From contig NZ_JAGGMN010000001.1 of assembly GCF_017875325.1 (NCBI RefSeq), forward strand, positions 1,942,140-2,006,139: DNA of 64,000 nucleotides, in the 5' to 3' direction. Shown here piece after piece: positions 37,233 to 46,516 of this stretch. Position 1 is the stretch's first letter. Every line of letters starts with the position of its first letter. The stretch is from Methanofollis sp. W23. Lineage in GTDB: Archaea; Halobacteriota; Methanomicrobia; Methanomicrobiales; Methanofollaceae. Under the pieces are notes generated by a model that was not told where the DNA came from, did not search any database, and saw only the letters and a list, made by a program, of their open reading frames with translations. The position numbers and the translations under genes were made by a program.

Positions 37233-38156
37233 ATGCAAGGCGATCTTCGGGAGAAGACCCGGGAAATTGTAACAATAATCCTGCAGACTGCAGGATACGA
37301 GGTCGAAGAGGCCGATGAACACTTCGACCTCTCGGCGATAGGCGATGATGACAGTTACGTGGTCCTGATCTCGGACGACCCCCAGGAGATCAAGACATTC
37401 TGCCACCTGACCTTCAGGCTCAAGGCCGGGGGGCAGACCGAGATCTGCAGGAAGGTCCTGGTCTCCTTCTCCAGCAGGGCCGCAGGCGACTGCACCTGCT
37501 GGGGCGAGGCGGAGATCGCCAGGTACGCCGGCGAGGTCGCCCTGGCCCGGATCTTTGGGAGAAGACTGGTCCTGGATGAACGCGGGCCGGCGACCAGGCA
37601 GGAGGGGCAGGCACGGAGCGCCATCCGCCACCTCCCGGTCAAGGTCAGCGACCGTGACGCGGCGATCCTCTCGGGCACGACACGCGGGAAGACCAGGTGC
37701 CGGTTTGTCCCGTACTGGTGCTGCCACTGCACAAGCACAGGGTCTCAATCGGTGATGAACAAGGTGGTCTCTTTTGAGAGAGAGCAGCACCAGGGGGTCA
37801 ACGCGATCAACGGGACCAGGATGGAGATGCACCTCACCGACGCGGTGGACACGACGATGCCTGACGACTGCGAGGTGCTCACCGCAAAGATCCCCCGGGA
37901 AGAGGTCGAGGAGACCGTGGTCGCCGACATGATCAAGGACCTCACGCAGCGGGTCAGGTTCAAAAAAGAGGAGGGTGACGCCGTCTTCTACCAGGAAGAG
38001 ACGCTCAAACCGAAGAGAGAGAACATCACCGCCGAGGTGGCCCTGGTCTATGTCCCGATCTGGCAGGTCGAGGCGAGAGACCGGGTCGTCGAGGTGAACG
38101 CCTTCACCGGCGAGGTGATGGGCATGCCCTCAGACGAGGGCGTGGAGATCTTCTAA
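37233..38156 (+). CDS. Conserved hypothetical protein with cysteine cluster
   Basis: About 307 residues, family not recognised. The N-terminal part (LQTAGYEVEEADEHFDLSAI, then SYVVLISDD) resembles an alpha/beta restriction-nuclease-like fold, but no clear PD-ExK set is visible. The middle has a cysteine/histidine cluster RCRFVPYWCCHCTSTG that could bind metal. The C-terminal half ends with the beta-rich segment VYVPIWQVEARDRVVEVNAF. ATG at 37233 sits 25 bp from a TATA-like sequence, consistent with a leaderless transcript. Only four bases separate it from the oxidoreductase gene, so they form an operon. Confidence 0.65.
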   Translation: MQGDLREKTREIVTIILQTAGYEVEEADEHFDLSAIGDDDSYVVLISDDPQEIKTFCHLTFRLKAGGQTEICRKVLVSFSSRAAGDCTCWGEAEIARYAGEVALARIFGRRLVLDERGPATRQEGQARSAIRHLPVKVSDRDAAILSGTTRGKTRCRFVPYWCCHCTSTGSQSVMNKVVSFEREQHQGVNAINGTRMEMHLTDAVDTTMPDDCEVLTAKIPREEVEETVVADMIKDLTQRVRFKKEEGDAVFYQEETLKPKRENITAEVALVYVPIWQVEARDRVVEVNAFTGEVMGMPSDEGVEIF

Positions 38157-38160
38157 GGCC

Positions 38161-39528
38161 ATGATCGTCGTCATCGGAGGGGGTCCGGCCGGGCGGTTTG
38201 CGGCCGCCAGGCTTGCTCAGGCCGGGCGCGAGGTGGTGCTGGTCGAGCGGGAGGCCATCGGCGGGCAGTGCCTCAACTCGGGGTGCATGCAGGTCTGCGC
38301 CCTCAACGATGCCGCACGGACGATGGAGCGGGCCGGGGAGTTTGCAGCGGCCGGGGTGCTCGACGGCGTCCCGCACCTGGCGTTTCCCGCGCTCCTCCGC
38401 GAGATGGGAGCGGTCCAGAGGACGATCAGGGGAGTTCTGGACAGGGAGACGCGGGCCGCAGGGGTCGAGGTCAGGTATGGGGCGACCGCCAGGGTCGAGG
38501 GGCGAAAGGTCTTCATCGACGATGAGGAGGTCGAGACCGAGGCGGTCGTCATTGCGACCGGGTCGAGACCGGCGGTCCCCCCGCTCCCTGGCACCGACCT
38601 CTCCGGGGTCTACACCGCACGCACGCTCCGCACGATGCCGGGCCTTCCCGCACACCTGGTCATCGCCGGCGGCGGGGTCTCGGCGGTGGAGTTCGCCTAT
38701 ATCTTCAGCAGGCTCGGGAGCCAGGTCACGCTCCTCGCACGCCGGAACCTTCTCGGCGGCCTCGACCCAGGACTGCGGCGCCTGGCCCGCAAGGAACTTG
38801 CCGGGGTCGAGGTGCGCGAGCACGCCCCGCTCACCAGGATTGTCGGCACCACCCGGGTGGAAGGGGCGCGGTACGGCGGCGAGGCATCAGGGGAGTGCGA
38901 CGCCGACGCCGTCCTCCTGGCCGTCGGGCTCGTACCCCAGACCTCGATGGTCACCGGGGTGGAGAAGGGGCCGCACGGGGAGATCATCGTCGACGACCAG
39001 ATGCAGACCTCGGTCCCTGGGGTCTATGCCGCGGGCGACGCCGCCGGCCCGCCGTACCTCACCCCGCTCGCCCGTCTCCAGGGGGTGGTCGCGGCAGAGA
39101 ACATCCTCGGCCACGAGATGAAGTACGCCCCCCGTGCCGTGCCGCAGGCCATCGCCCTTGCAAACGACCTTGCGTTCTGCGTCGAGGACGGCGACGACGA
39201 CGAGATCGCCCTCTCTCTCCCGGCCCCGGCAGGCCCGGGTTCCTTCTGGTCGGTCCCGAAGGGCGACACCGGCATGGGCAAGATCCTCGTCGACCCGGAG
39301 ACCGGGGTGCTCCGCGGGGTCTGGGCGGCCTCGCCCGGCGCCGGGATCACCGCCACCTATCTTGCAGAGGCGATGAGGCGGAAGATGACAGTCTTCGACC
39401 TCGAAGACCTCATCGAGGTCCACCCCCTTGCCGACGGCGTCCACGGGCTCTTCGCCCAGGCGGCGAGGCTGATCAGGGAGCGGGAAGCGGACAATAAGCC
39501 CCCTGAATCCGGCCCTGGCACGCGATAA
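38161..39528 (+). CDS. FAD/NAD(P)-dependent disulfide oxidoreductase (class I)
   Basis: 455 residues. FAD-binding GGGPAG (6-11), redox-active pair Cys37 and Cys42 in GGQCLNSGC, second dinucleotide motif IAGGGVSAVEFAYIFSRLGS, and GVYAAGDAAG before the interface domain. This is the dihydrolipoamide dehydrogenase/mercuric reductase fold. The usual C-terminal HPTxxE catalytic motif reads HPLADG, so the acid partner seems absent and the protein is probably not a standard lipoamide dehydrogenase. No lipoyl-dependent genes are nearby. It is cotranscribed with the preceding hypothetical. Confidence 0.88.
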   Translation: MIVVIGGGPAGRFAAARLAQAGREVVLVEREAIGGQCLNSGCMQVCALNDAARTMERAGEFAAAGVLDGVPHLAFPALLREMGAVQRTIRGVLDRETRAAGVEVRYGATARVEGRKVFIDDEEVETEAVVIATGSRPAVPPLPGTDLSGVYTARTLRTMPGLPAHLVIAGGGVSAVEFAYIFSRLGSQVTLLARRNLLGGLDPGLRRLARKELAGVEVREHAPLTRIVGTTRVEGARYGGEASGECDADAVLLAVGLVPQTSMVTGVEKGPHGEIIVDDQMQTSVPGVYAAGDAAGPPYLTPLARLQGVVAAENILGHEMKYAPRAVPQAIALANDLAFCVEDGDDDEIALSLPAPAGPGSFWSVPKGDTGMGKILVDPETGVLRGVWAASPGAGITATYLAEAMRRKMTVFDLEDLIEVHPLADGVHGLFAQAARLIREREADNKPPESGPGTR

Positions 39529-39564
39529 CCGTCCTGGACCCTGTCATGGAGGTACTCTTCACTC

Positions 39565-39571
39565 TTTTTTT
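39565..39571 (+). terminator. T-run terminator after the oxidoreductase gene
   Basis: Seven T residues about 37 bases after the stop codon. Confidence 0.4.
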
Positions 39572-39625
39572 GCTCTGGAGGCCGTCCCAAAACTACTCTG
39601 GCCCAGAAAGCAAGAAGGAACTATG

Positions 39626-39945
39626 GGGTTTGTAGAATTGGGCATGAACCTCTGGCTCACGCATATGGGATGAAAAATTTCGTCGCTTGATTGCTCTATT
39701 TCAAGAGAGGAGAATCGATGGGGATCGTGTTCTGTGGCCGCCCCTCGGCTATCTTCGTCGTGGGGGGCCCGGGGGTGCACCCCCCCGGCGCGAGACGGCA
39801 GGAAAATCTCGACAATTGGGGGCGGCCGATCCATCAGAGGAATATTTTATTCTCTGCGTATTAGCTTCAACGGGATATGACGAGTGCAAACTCTCATGCA
39901 CACCAAAAGAGAGGATCGTCAGGATCATTTTCATGATTAACCCTC
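39626..39945 (+). repeat. Family-1 related repeat, ~320 bp
   Basis: It begins GGTTTGTAGAATTGGGCATG and continues through GGCTCACGCATATGGGATGA, a GC-rich palindrome near 39760-39790, and ATTCTCTGCGTATTAGCTTC to GGATCATTTTCATG. The stretch 39738-39940 is closely similar to 13236-13445. No target duplication could be assigned. Confidence 0.65.
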
Positions 39946-40740
39946 CCTCATTCTTGGGGTGAGCGCAACTCACCTCCCTTCCCTCATCTGCTCGCCGGGG
40001 GCGAGTGCCGCCCGCACCCCGGGGATGAAGATAGGACCGGGAAGGCACAATCAATCGTCATGAAGAGCGTAATGCCGTTCGCCACCCATCTTCGTGCAGG
40101 AAGGGGGGGGCCAGACCTCGCAGAGATGGCCATCCTGAGGGCTTCTCCAGAGCCCTTTTTTTCAGCGCTGGAGAATCTTGCACAGACCTGGTCCTTCATC
40201 TCGCTCCATGACAGGCGAGGTTGAACACCCCCTCTTCACCGCTCCCGCCTCCCTTCGTCATGGAGGGTTCCTGGGAGCGGCACCCTGTCAAAGAGCACCA
40301 TCATCGTAGAGGGACCACGGCAGGATATGCCCATTTCAGCCTCCTTTTCGGGGATATCCAGGCCAATCCGGGCATATTCTGAAGAGATTTTACGAAACTT
40401 GCAGAACAAGATATTTTCACGAAATTCTCAGCAGATCATGCCCCTCATCCTGGCCCCTGATGACCTGTATGAGTGGCAATAATATCATTCCTCCTGTACC
40501 CGAATATCGGGGCAATATGGCACCTTTAAATCCCATGGATTGTGCTCAGATTTGCAGGGACACAGGGGAGAGGATCAATCTATTTTTCCATCAAATCTCC
40601 CCCATCGGACGACCTAATCTACCCCATAATTAGCGAATAAGTCACACATATACGGTTTCAAATTGGCTCTAACAGGATTTAGACGGTTTTTAAGAGCGAA
40701 ATCTCTCAATCACAGCATAGCACAAGAAGAAACCATTCTG
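39946..40740. other. Non-coding region, mostly unique sequence
   Basis: 39946-40060 carries a partial GC-rich repeat. 40060-40400 is unique and GC-mixed. 40400-40730 is clearly AT-richer than its surroundings, with no supported open reading frame, tRNA or CRISPR-type repeat. A short hairpin ACCCGAATATCGGGG lies near 40498-40512. It may hold a small RNA or the remnant of a lost gene. Confidence 0.35.
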
Positions 40741-40869
40741 TTGCCACCTCCCCGTCCCAATCTTCATCCCAGGGGCCCGGGGGTCGCGCCCCCGGCGTGA
40801 TTGTGCGGGAAGGCGATTGAGTCACCCTTGCACCGAGAAGAAGTGAGGGGTTCTACAAAGTTACAAAGC
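40741..40869 (-). repeat. Partial family-1 MITE
   Basis: Inverted relative to the element at 63195: the GC-rich palindrome near 40770-40800, GGCGATTGAGTCACCCTTGC and the terminus GAGGGGTTCTACAAAG. The other terminus is missing. Confidence 0.6.
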
Positions 40870-40878
40870 CAAAAATTT

Positions 40879-41001
40879 GGTTCTGTAGAAATCCTCTTGA
40901 TGATTCTCTTCGACGGGGGGCTGGCCGCCCCCAGCGAGAAGATGGGGGGAAGGCAGTTGAATCATAGTCGAACCAAAATAACTGAGGGTTTCTACAAAGC
41001 C
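40879..41001 (+). mobile_element. Internally deleted MITE, 123 bp, with 8-bp target duplication
   Basis: Left end GGTTCTGTAGAAATCCTC and right end GAGGGTTTCTACAAAGCC are imperfect inverted repeats. Perfect AAAAATTT direct repeats flank it at 40871-40878 and 41002-41009. It shares termini and the GGGGGGCTGGCCGCCCCC hairpin with the longer copies but lacks about half of the interior. Confidence 0.8.
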
Positions 41002-41352
41002 AAAAATTTAGACAAATGGAGTGAGATCGCTCAAAAGATACTGGACCAGGACCGATCGTGAGAAGTAGAATCCATCGCCTTCATCTGCGGGGAACGCAAC
41101 TCTGGGGTGGCGACGCACCGCTCCCGCTCATTTCTCTCTATTCTTCCTGATCGCTCCGCTCCCCGGCCCGGTGCTGTTGTCCCTCACCTCAAGGAGTGCG
41201 GCGATCACCTCCATCGAGTGCCCATCGGCCCGGCGATGAAATCTCGGCGCCCTGAGGCTGAGCCCGTCGATCCTGCGCCTCTGCATTGGCCCCCCCGTAT
41301 ACGTCTGGTAGAGGAGGATCAGGGTCTCTCTATATATGGATTGCGTCTTCGT

Positions 41353-42561
41353 TCATTCATAACGGAGCGCCTCGATCGGGTCGAGGCGCGAGGCCTTCCA
41401 GGCCGGATATACCCCCGAGAGAAGGGCGGTCCCGAGGCCAAACCCCATCCCAAGGAGGACCGACCCGATCCCCTCAGGACCGAGCCCGGTCGGCGCCGTC
41501 CCATACCCCGCGAAGATCGTCTCCGCGACCGAGGCGGTGACGGCCATGCCGGTGAGAGTCGAGACCGCCCCGCCGACCAGGCTCCCGGCAACACCCAGGA
41601 CGAGCGCCTCGTACAGGAACATGCGCATCACCTCGGCGCGCCGCGCCCCGATGGAGCGCATCACCCCGATCTCATGGAAGCGTTCGGTGACCGAGATGAT
41701 CATCACGTTGAGGATCGAGACCCCCGAAACGAGGAGGGCGACCCCGCCGATCCCGAGGAGAAAGATCGAGATGGCGTCATAGGTCTGGTAGAAGAGTTCG
41801 AGTACCTCCCGCGAGTCCTGGACGTCGACCACCTCCTTTCTCCGGTTGAACTGATCGGTGATGGCCTCTTTCACCGCCGGGATATCGCCAAGGTCGGTGA
41901 CCTTCACCACCACCCGGTCGTACGCCGGTTCTGGGTGGCGCTCGGTGTACCACCCCTGGGTGACGACGACGGCGTAGTCGGGGTTGATGTCGATGGCCAT
42001 GCCCCGCTCCTCCAGCACCCCCGCGACCCTGACGTCCTCGCCGCCGAGCGTGATCCGCCCGCCTGCCCGCACCTCTGCCTCCTCTGCCAGGAGCGATCCG
42101 ACGAGGACACTTTTCCCCGAGGGAGGCGGGAGGGCGCCGTCCTCGACCGTGAGGAGGACCGGGATGTCGTCGTGGTGGAGGACGATCACCGGGACATACC
42201 CTTTTTTCCGCCCCCTCTCCAGGAGTTCGGCGGTCTGGAATAGAGGCACCGCCTGGTACGGCCCGGCGGCCCGCTCGATCCTGTCCAGGTCACGTTCGGT
42301 GAGCCCGCCGGCCAGGGCCGAGCGCGGGTCGAAGGGGTCGCCGCTCGCCGCCGCAAGGTGGGGAGTGACGACCACCGTGTCTGAGACGTCGGCGACGAGG
42401 CCTGAGAAGAGGACGATGAGGTTGTTGCCCAGGATCCCGAGGGTGGCGATGGCCGCCACCCCGATGACGATCCCGAGGGCCGCCAGGCCTGAGCGGACCC
42501 AGTGGCGTCTGAGGTTCCTGACCGCAAAGGTGAGAAAAATCCCGGCAAAGATCCCGGCCAT
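41353..42561 (-). CDS. ABC transporter permease, FtsX/MacB type (copy 1)
   Basis: About 402 residues. N-terminal membrane helix after VRNLRRHWVRSGLAALGIVIG, a large extracytoplasmic MacB_PCD-like domain, then three C-terminal helices in the FtsX domain (SGVSILNVMIISVTERFHEIGVMRSIGARRAEV) and the terminal PAWKASRLDPIEALRYE. ATG at 42561 follows AGGGTGA. It is the last gene of a four-gene operon. Such permeases form mechanotransmission exporters for lipoproteins, peptides or macrolides rather than importers; the substrate is unknown. Confidence 0.9.
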   Translation of the reverse strand: MAGIFAGIFLTFAVRNLRRHWVRSGLAALGIVIGVAAIATLGILGNNLIVLFSGLVADVSDTVVVTPHLAAASGDPFDPRSALAGGLTERDLDRIERAAGPYQAVPLFQTAELLERGRKKGYVPVIVLHHDDIPVLLTVEDGALPPPSGKSVLVGSLLAEEAEVRAGGRITLGGEDVRVAGVLEERGMAIDINPDYAVVVTQGWYTERHPEPAYDRVVVKVTDLGDIPAVKEAITDQFNRRKEVVDVQDSREVLELFYQTYDAISIFLLGIGGVALLVSGVSILNVMIISVTERFHEIGVMRSIGARRAEVMRMFLYEALVLGVAGSLVGGAVSTLTGMAVTASVAETIFAGYGTAPTGLGPEGIGSVLLGMGFGLGTALLSGVYPAWKASRLDPIEALRYE

Positions 42562-42566
42562 GCCCT

Positions 42567-43766
42567 TCACCCTTGCAACGCCTCGATCGGCGTCATCTGT
42601 GCGGCCTGCCATGCCGGATACACCCCGGCGGCGACGCTGGTCACCACCCCGAAGAGCATCGCCCCCAGGATGTAGGCAAGCGAGAGGGGATCGAAGACTG
42701 TCGCCCCCTCGGCAAAGGTCGTGCCGGCGGTGAAGACTTCGATGGCGGCGAGGCTGATCACATAGCCGCCGACAAAACTGAGGGCGCCGCCGACCAGGCT
42801 CCCGACCAGGCCGAGGACAAGCGCCTCGTACAGGAACATGCGCATCACCTCGCCCCGCAGGGCACCGATGGACCGCATCACCCCGATCTCGTGCCTTCGT
42901 TCGGTGACCGAGATGATCATGACGTTGAGGATGCTCACCGCCGCGATGACCAGGGAGACCGCCCCGATCCCGAGGAGGAACCGCCCCATCGCGTCATAGA
43001 TCTCGTTCACCTGGTCGAGGCTCTCGCGCGAGTCGGTGACGTCCACGGTCTCGTCCCGCCGGTTCATGAGGGTCTCCACCGCGGCCTTCACCCCCTCCAT
43101 CTCGTCAGGGTCGGCGACGGTGATCACCACATAGTCGTAGCCTTCCTTCTGGGGAAACTGCTCCCTGAACCGGTCGCGCTCGATGACGACCGCGTAGTCC
43201 GGGTTGATGTCGAAGGCGAACCCGCGCTCCTCCAGCACCCCTGCGACCCGCATCTCCTCGTCGCCCAGGGCGATCCGGCTGCCGGCCCTGATCCCGTACT
43301 CCTCTGCCAGGACCGACCCCACCAGGGCGGCCGGCGAACCCGGTCTGAGATGGGTGCCCTCTGAGAGGTCAAGGAGGTCGGGGATGTCCTTGGTCACAAG
43401 CCCGATCACCTGGGCATACCCGCCCTCATTGCCGACGCGAAGATCGGCGGCCTCCTCGACGACCGCGACCACCGGGTTCCCCCCGGCCGCCCGCTCGATC
43501 CGGTCGACGTCGGTCTCCGAGATGGTGGCGGCCACCATGGTCCTGGGGTCGCCGACAATCCCCTCGCCGCCGAGGGCGGTGTGCGGGGTGATCACCACGG
43601 TGTCGCCGACGTCGGCGATGAGCCCGGCGGCCAGGAGGTTGATGGAGTTGCCCATCACTCCAAGGGAGGCGATGGCAAAGACCCCGATGACGATCCCGAG
43701 AGTGGCGAGAAACGACCTGACCGTGTGGCGCCTGAGGTTCCTGGTGGCGAAGGAGAAGAAGATCAT
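42567..43766 (-). CDS. ABC transporter permease, FtsX/MacB type (copy 2)
   Basis: 399 residues with the same architecture: [20 protein letters not shown], a helix with GIVIGVFAIASLGVMG, a periplasmic-type domain containing GVLEERGFAFDINPDYAVVI, then the FtsX core AVSILNVMIISVTERRHEIGVMRSIGAL and PAWQAAQMTPIEALQG. It is clearly paralogous to the flanking permeases. It begins within the stop of the ATPase gene (ATGA overlap at 43763-43766), so translation is coupled. Confidence 0.92.
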   Translation of the reverse strand: MIFFSFATRNLRRHTVRSFLATLGIVIGVFAIASLGVMGNSINLLAAGLIADVGDTVVITPHTALGGEGIVGDPRTMVAATISETDVDRIERAAGGNPVVAVVEEAADLRVGNEGGYAQVIGLVTKDIPDLLDLSEGTHLRPGSPAALVGSVLAEEYGIRAGSRIALGDEEMRVAGVLEERGFAFDINPDYAVVIERDRFREQFPQKEGYDYVVITVADPDEMEGVKAAVETLMNRRDETVDVTDSRESLDQVNEIYDAMGRFLLGIGAVSLVIAAVSILNVMIISVTERRHEIGVMRSIGALRGEVMRMFLYEALVLGLVGSLVGGALSFVGGYVISLAAIEVFTAGTTFAEGATVFDPLSLAYILGAMLFGVVTSVAAGVYPAWQAAQMTPIEALQG

Positions 43767-44446
43767 GCGATCCTGCCGTCGACGAGATGGACCCGCCGGT
43801 GTGCGTAGGCGGCGATGTTCGTGTCATGGGTGACCATGATGATCGTCTTGCCCCGCCGGTTCATCTGGGTGAGGAGGTCCATGATCCCCTCGCCGGTGTG
43901 AGTGTCCAGGTTGCCGGTCGGTTCGTCGGCCAGGAGGATCTCGGGCTCGTTGATGAGGGCCCGCGCGATGGCCACCCGCTGCTGCTGCCCGCCCGAGAGT
44001 TCGGCAGGGCGGTGGGTGTGGAGTTCGGGCTCCAGGCCGACAGCGTCGAGGAGTTCGAGACACGCCTCGTCGCACCCGCTCCGCCGTTCCTTGAGGACGC
44101 GGGGGAACTCGACGTTCTCGATGATGTCGAGGAGGGGGATGAGGTTGAACTGCTGGAAGATGAACCCGATGTGGTCGCGGCGCAGGCGGGTGAGGTCGTC
44201 GTCTGAGAGGGTGCCGATGTCCTCTCCCTTGATGAAGAGGGTGCCCGAACTCGGGGTGTCCAGGCACCCGATGAGGTTGAGGAGGGTGGACTTGCCAGAG
44301 CCCGAGGGGCCCATCACCGCGACGAAGTCGCCGGCCCTGATCTCGAGGTCGACGTGGTCGAGGGCGACGACGTCCCCTGCCGGGAGGGGGTAGACCTTGC
44401 TGACGTCCACAAATTTGATGATCGTTTCAGGCTCATGCTCATTCAT
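43763..44446 (-). CDS. ABC transporter ATP-binding protein (LolD/MacB type)
   Basis: 227 residues. Walker [11 protein letters not shown]-loop FQQFNLIP, signature LSGGQQQR, Walker [13 protein letters not shown] and the H-loop VTHD. The PTGNLD variant is typical of the LolD/MacB/FtsE exporter group. ATG at 44446 ([20 protein letters not shown]) is chosen; the longer open frame to 44713 runs through the 3' end of permease 3. It is the only ATPase in the operon for three permeases. Confidence 0.94.
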   Translation of the reverse strand: MNEHEPETIIKFVDVSKVYPLPAGDVVALDHVDLEIRAGDFVAVMGPSGSGKSTLLNLIGCLDTPSSGTLFIKGEDIGTLSDDDLTRLRRDHIGFIFQQFNLIPLLDIIENVEFPRVLKERRSGCDEACLELLDAVGLEPELHTHRPAELSGGQQQRVAIARALINEPEILLADEPTGNLDTHTGEGIMDLLTQMNRRGKTIIMVTHDTNIAAYAHRRVHLVDGRIA

Positions 44447-45623
44447 GGCGCAACGCCTCGATGGGGCTGAGGTGCGAGGCCTTCCATGCGGGGTAGGCCC
44501 CTGAGAGCAGACTGGTGGCGATGCCGAAGGCCGCCCCGTACGGGATGGCGATGAGACTGCTGGGTTCGAAGAGGTATTTGGTCTCTTCGAGCATGACGGC
44601 GAGGGCGAGGTAGCCGCCGAAGAGGCTGAGGACCGCACCGATGGCGCTCCCCACAAGCCCGAGGAGGAGGGACTCGTACAGGAAAATCCTGAGCACCTCC
44701 CCCTGCCTCGCACCGATGGACCTGATCACCCCGATCTCGCGGGTCCGTTCGGTCACCGACATCATCATCACATTGAAGATGGAGACCCCCGCGACGATAA
44801 GTGATATCCCTCCGATCGCGGTGGTGAAGGTCGAGATCCGGTTGAAGGTGTCGAGGAGGGTCTCGAGGATCGCTCTGGTGTCGAGGACGTCCACCTCGTC
44901 CTCGCGCCGGTTGAGCTGGTCGTCGATGGACGCTTTGACGCTGTCGATCTCTTCGAGGTCAGGGACTTTCACGATGACGAGGTCCCACTCATCGGCATCG
45001 TAGAACTCCTGGTAAAAATCGTCTGAGACGATGACCGCACGGTCGGGGTTGATGTCGAACCCGACGCCCCGTTCTTCGAGGATGCCGGTGACCCTGAGTT
45101 TCTCTTCGTCGTCGCCGATCCGGATCCTGCTTCCAGGGATGAGGTCGTAGTCCTCGGCGAGGACGGCGCCGACCATCGCCCCCCGCTCGCCCCGCAGGGC
45201 GGTGCCGTCGGCCACTTCAAGGAGGTCGGGGAGGTCGGTGGGGCTGATCCCGTAGACCGCCGCCGCGGTCGTCTCCCCGCCGATGACGACCCGGTCGCTC
45301 CCGCTCATGATCGGGATGACCAGGTTGGACCCGGCGGCACGCCTGATCTCGTTCACCTGCCGGTCGGTGACCCCGCGGCCGCTCACGGCGATCGGCGGGC
45401 CGTCTCCCTCCTCACCCCCGCCGGTGTGGGCGGTGATAACGATGGTGTCGCCGACGTCGGTGAGGGACTCTGAGATCGAGAGGACCAGGCTGTTTCCAAG
45501 GATGCCCATCGAGGCGATCGCCGCCACCCCAATGACCACTCCGGTCACGGCAAGGAAGGAGCGGAGCCAGTGGAGCCTGATGTTGCGCCTGGCAAACTGG
45601 AAAAAGATCATCCCCCTGTCCAT
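44439..45623 (-). CDS. ABC transporter permease, FtsX/MacB type (copy 3, first in operon)
   Basis: About 394 residues. The start region MIFFQFARRNIRLHWLRSFL is homologous to copy 2. The extracytoplasmic domain contains GILEERGVGFDINPDRAVIV, followed by the FtsX core AGVSIFNVMMMSVTERTREI and [20 protein letters not shown] at 45623 is taken because AGGAA precedes it by about 6 bases; ATG at 45611 matches the start of copy 2 and is an alternative. It overlaps the ATPase gene by 8 bp. The tandem hairpin array lies upstream. Confidence 0.9.
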   Translation of the reverse strand: MDRGMIFFQFARRNIRLHWLRSFLAVTGVVIGVAAIASMGILGNSLVLSISESLTDVGDTIVITAHTGGGEEGDGPPIAVSGRGVTDRQVNEIRRAAGSNLVIPIMSGSDRVVIGGETTAAAVYGISPTDLPDLLEVADGTALRGERGAMVGAVLAEDYDLIPGSRIRIGDDEEKLRVTGILEERGVGFDINPDRAVIVSDDFYQEFYDADEWDLVIVKVPDLEEIDSVKASIDDQLNRREDEVDVLDTRAILETLLDTFNRISTFTTAIGGISLIVAGVSIFNVMMMSVTERTREIGVIRSIGARQGEVLRIFLYESLLLGLVGSAIGAVLSLFGGYLALAVMLEETKYLFEPSSLIAIPYGAAFGIATSLLSGAYPAWKASHLSPIEALRHE

Positions 45624-45790
45624 CGCTATTCCTGCCTGGGGGGCGCGGCAATAAACGTGCCGGTGAGGGGTATGAGGGGCATGCTCATCATCTCCAGGGG
45701 GTCTCCAGGGGGCACGCTCGAAGAAATTCGTCTTCCCGAGTTCGTCGACGCCCATATCCCCCTGAACCCAGAGAGGACAATCAGGAGGGG
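45624..45790. other. 5' region of the ABC exporter operon
   Basis: GC-rich sequence between the first permease gene and the hairpin array. No strong TATA box is seen on the minus strand, so the operon promoter may be weak or lie within or beyond the array. Confidence 0.3.
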
Positions 45791-45867
45791 ACCGCTGAAC
45801 GAGGGATCAGGCGAGTGAGGTGCACCATCGTGTTGGAGGGTGCCGTCCACTCCAATCGCCATGAGAA

Positions 45868-45898
45868 GGGGACCAGGGGCCGAAGGCTCCTGGTCCCC
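45868..45898 (+). ncRNA. Hairpin of array unit 1 (putative structured RNA)
   Basis: 14-bp stem, GAA loop. The left arm GGGGACCAGGGGCC pairs with GGCTCCTGGTCCCC; one pair is G-U. Whether it is transcribed is not known. Confidence 0.4.
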
Positions 45899-46066
45899 AC
45901 CGATCGTGAGAGAGGAGAAGAGAACTGAAGGGGATCATTCACCGGGGGACTCCGCCCCCGGACCCCCGGCGGAGGACGATTGGTGGAGGATCGCTGAACG
46001 AAGGGTCAGGCGAGTGAGGTGCACCGTCGTGTTGGAGGGTGCCGTCCACCCCAATCGCCATGAGAA

Positions 46067-46097
46067 GGGGACCAGGGGCCGAAGGATTCTGGTCCCC
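46067..46097 (+). ncRNA. Hairpin of array unit 2 (putative structured RNA)
   Basis: Same left arm; right arm GGATTCTGGTCCCC gives two G-U pairs and one mismatch. Confidence 0.4.
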
Positions 46098-46263
46098 CTC
46101 GATCGTGAGGGGAGAAGAGAACTGAAGGGGGTAACTCGCCGGGGGACTCCGCCCCCGGACCCCCGGCGGAGGACGATTGGTGGAGGATCGCTGAACGAGG
46201 GATCAGATGAAGAGATTGCATCGTCGTGTTGGAGGGTGCCGTCCACTCCAATCGCCATGAGAA

Positions 46264-46294
46264 GGGGACCAGGGGCCGAAGGCTCCTGGTCCCC
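46264..46294 (+). ncRNA. Hairpin of array unit 3 (putative structured RNA)
   Basis: Identical in both arms to unit 1, with a GAA loop and one G-U pair. Confidence 0.4.
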
Positions 46295-46485
46295 CTCGAT
46301 CGTGAGAGGAGAAGAGAACTGAAGGGGATCAAATTCTGGTACATCTCTCGCCCACCGGGGACTCCGCCCTCGGACCCCCGGCGGAGGACGATTGGTGGAG
46401 GATCGCTGGAAGGGTGGATCAGGCGAATGAGGAGGTTGCACCGTCGTGTTGGAGGGTGCCGTCCACCGCCAAATCGCCATGAGAA

Positions 46486-46516
46486 GGGGACCAGGGGCCG
46501 AAGGCTTCTGGTCCCC
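46486..46516 (+). ncRNA. Hairpin of array unit 4 (putative structured RNA)
   Basis: Right arm GGCTTCTGGTCCCC; all 14 pairs form, two as G-U. Confidence 0.4.

Noticed and set aside
40640-40680. Possible CRISPR-like repeat (GTTTCAAATTGGCTC)
   Set aside because: The sequence occurs once; there is no regular spacing or second copy.
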